Positions 63,076-64,000 of a DNA stretch of 64,000 nt are shown here, one piece after another. Source of the stretch: Methylobacterium terrae. GTDB lineage: Bacteria > Pseudomonadota > Alphaproteobacteria > Rhizobiales > Beijerinckiaceae. Within the stretch, counting starts at the first letter, position 1, and every line of letters starts with the position of its first letter. The stretch lies in contig NZ_CP029553.1 in the NCBI RefSeq assembly GCF_003173755.1, positions 1,141,001-1,205,000 on the forward strand, given 5' to 3'. The notes below the pieces were generated by a model. It was not told where the DNA came from, searched no databases, and saw only the letters and a program-made list of their open reading frames with translations. Position numbers and translations under genes: made by a program.

Positions 63076-64000
63076 TCACAGCGTCTCGCGCAGGCGCCGC
63101 ATCGTCTGCACCCAGTCCCGCGGGCCGAGGCCGGGCGCGGCCGGGCGGAGCCCGTCGCGGGCGAAGCGGCGGGCGTCCCGCGGGGTCATCCCGAAGCGGC
63201 TCCGGAACGAGCGGCTGAAATGGGTCTCGCTCGTGAATCCGCTGCGATAGGCCACCTGGGCGATGCCGCCCCTTCCGTCGTCGGGCCGGCTGAGGGCCGC
63301 GAAGGCCCGGTCGAGCCGGCGCCCGGCGACGTAGGCCATCACGCCGCCGTCGAACCCGAACAGGCGGTACAGCGTCGCCCGCGACACCCGGCACGCTGCC
63401 GCGATCCCCGCCGGGCTGAGGCTCGGGTCGTCGAGGTGCTGATCGATGTAGGTGCAGATCCGCTCGTGCACGCTGGCGCTGGCGGCGGCCCGCACGAGCG
63501 GATCGGCCTCGCGCAGATCGCTGCCCGAGAGCATCAGGCAGAGAGCGTCGAGGGCGGTGCTCGCCTCCCGCGGCGACAGGAACGGCGCGTGCGCGGCGAG
63601 GCTCCGCAGGTGGCCGCCGATCACCGGTGCGAGCCCGTTCGCCCGGCCGATCCCGTGCCCGTGCAGGTCGTGCGACGCGGCGATCGGAAGCCGGTCCCGC
63701 GGCAGGATCAGCGTGAGGTTGGAGAAGTCCGTCGATCGCGTGCGCAGGGTGCGGTTGAGGTCGAGGACGTTGATGTCCCCGGCCGCCACCGCCACGGCCC
63801 TGTCGCCGCACAGCCCCTCGAAGCTCCCCGCGACGTAATGCTGGATCACGATGTGATCCCAGCCGGAGTTGCGCACGTCGCCCGCGTCGCGCTCGAAACC
63901 CTGCGCCCGCGACGCGCAGGTCGTCAGCAGCGCATCGGAGACCGCCACGGCCTGGATCTCGGCCCGGAACGATGCCGCGCAATCCCGGTCGAGGCTGACC
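63076..64000 (-). CDS. AraC-family transcriptional regulator (partial, N-terminus beyond window)
   Basis: The frame is open to the end of the window; at least 308 residues are visible. An N-terminal AraC-binding-like sensor domain (SFRAEIQAVAVSDALLTTC, SGWDHIVIQHYVAGSFEG, NVLDLNRTLRTRS) is followed by two HTHs: LSPAGIAAACRVSRATLYRLF and IAQVAYRSGFTSETHFSRSFRSRFGMTPRDAR. An internal GTG at 63948 is not the start because sensor-domain sequence continues upstream. Effector unknown. Confidence 0.9.
   Translation of the reverse strand, partial: VSLDRDCAASFRAEIQAVAVSDALLTTCASRAQGFERDAGDVRNSGWDHIVIQHYVAGSFEGLCGDRAVAVAAGDINVLDLNRTLRTRSTDFSNLTLILPRDRLPIAASHDLHGHGIGRANGLAPVIGGHLRSLAAHAPFLSPREASTALDALCLMLSGSDLREADPLVRAAASASVHERICTYIDQHLDDPSLSPAGIAAACRVSRATLYRLFGFDGGVMAYVAGRRLDRAFAALSRPDDGRGGIAQVAYRSGFTSETHFSRSFRSRFGMTPRDARRFARDGLRPAAPGLGPRDWVQTMRRLRETL

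Overview
The window is a GC-rich (roughly 70%) chromosomal segment with short intergenic gaps and no phage, transposase, plasmid or CRISPR signal. Gene content points to an alphaproteobacterium of the Hyphomicrobiales, most likely Methylobacterium or a close relative. The evidence is a RegB/RegA (ActS/ActR) redox pair, a MucR/Ros-type regulator, an intracellular PHB depolymerase with a Cys nucleophile, an IalB-family protein, a LOV histidine kinase and several small secreted proteins typical of this order. The genus call is inference from protein style, not from a marker gene.

Layout. 1-3.2 kb: 5' part of bkdA1 (branched-chain 2-oxoacid dehydrogenase E1 alpha) with an overlapping ACT-like protein, a divergent Lrp-type regulator and an orphan amino-acid-type binding protein. 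3.2-9.9 kb: alpha-glucan block with glgA and a GH13 alpha-glucosidase/amylase on the minus strand and glgP divergent from them. 10-17.5 kb: GrpB-like protein, OpgG/OpgD-like periplasmic glucan protein, gamma-glutamyltransferase homologue, two small secreted proteins, then regA and regB. 17.7-25.4 kb: phaZ, a YgjP-type metallopeptidase, an IalB protein, a secreted protein and two tandem family-2 glycosyltransferases with overlapping starts. 25.4-30.5 kb: purC, a HpaI-type aldolase, a carboxylesterase, alkA-like glycosylase, gluQRS and a probable isocyanide hydratase. 30.7-35.7 kb: complete branched-chain amino-acid ABC transporter operon in which permease LivM and ATPase LivG are fused. 35.8-46.9 kb: DUF333 protein, phytase-like esterase, LOV hybrid kinase, two identical tRNA-Pro(CGG) genes, a MucR homologue without its zinc ligands, a methyltransferase, an M23 peptidase, a proline-rich secreted protein and a threonine aldolase. 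47.6-54.7 kb: gltB, a GST-like gene and gltD. 55.2-64 kb: TonB-dependent siderophore receptor with a secreted GATase-like partner, a DUF459 SGNH hydrolase, a transglutaminase-like protease, a Bcr/CflA exporter, small proteins and an AraC regulator cut by the window end.

Functional themes are carbon storage (glycogen synthesis and breakdown, PHB mobilisation), redox and light signalling (RegBA, LOV kinase), nitrogen and amino-acid economy (liv operon, gltBD, bkd/Lrp), cell-surface work (glycosyltransferases, OpgG-like protein, M23 peptidase, SGNH hydrolase) and iron uptake.

The most distinctive non-coding signal is a family of roughly 150-300 bp composite inverted-repeat elements near 9.99, 36.1 and 52.3 kb, with a half copy near 54.87 kb. 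They sit downstream of genes, twice between convergent genes. A different palindromic repeat lies at 44.5 kb, also between convergent genes. I found no clear previously undescribed multi-gene system. The candidates worth a second look are the repeat family, the zinc-less MucR protein, the receptor/GATase-like gene pair and the ACT-like protein overlapping bkdA1.
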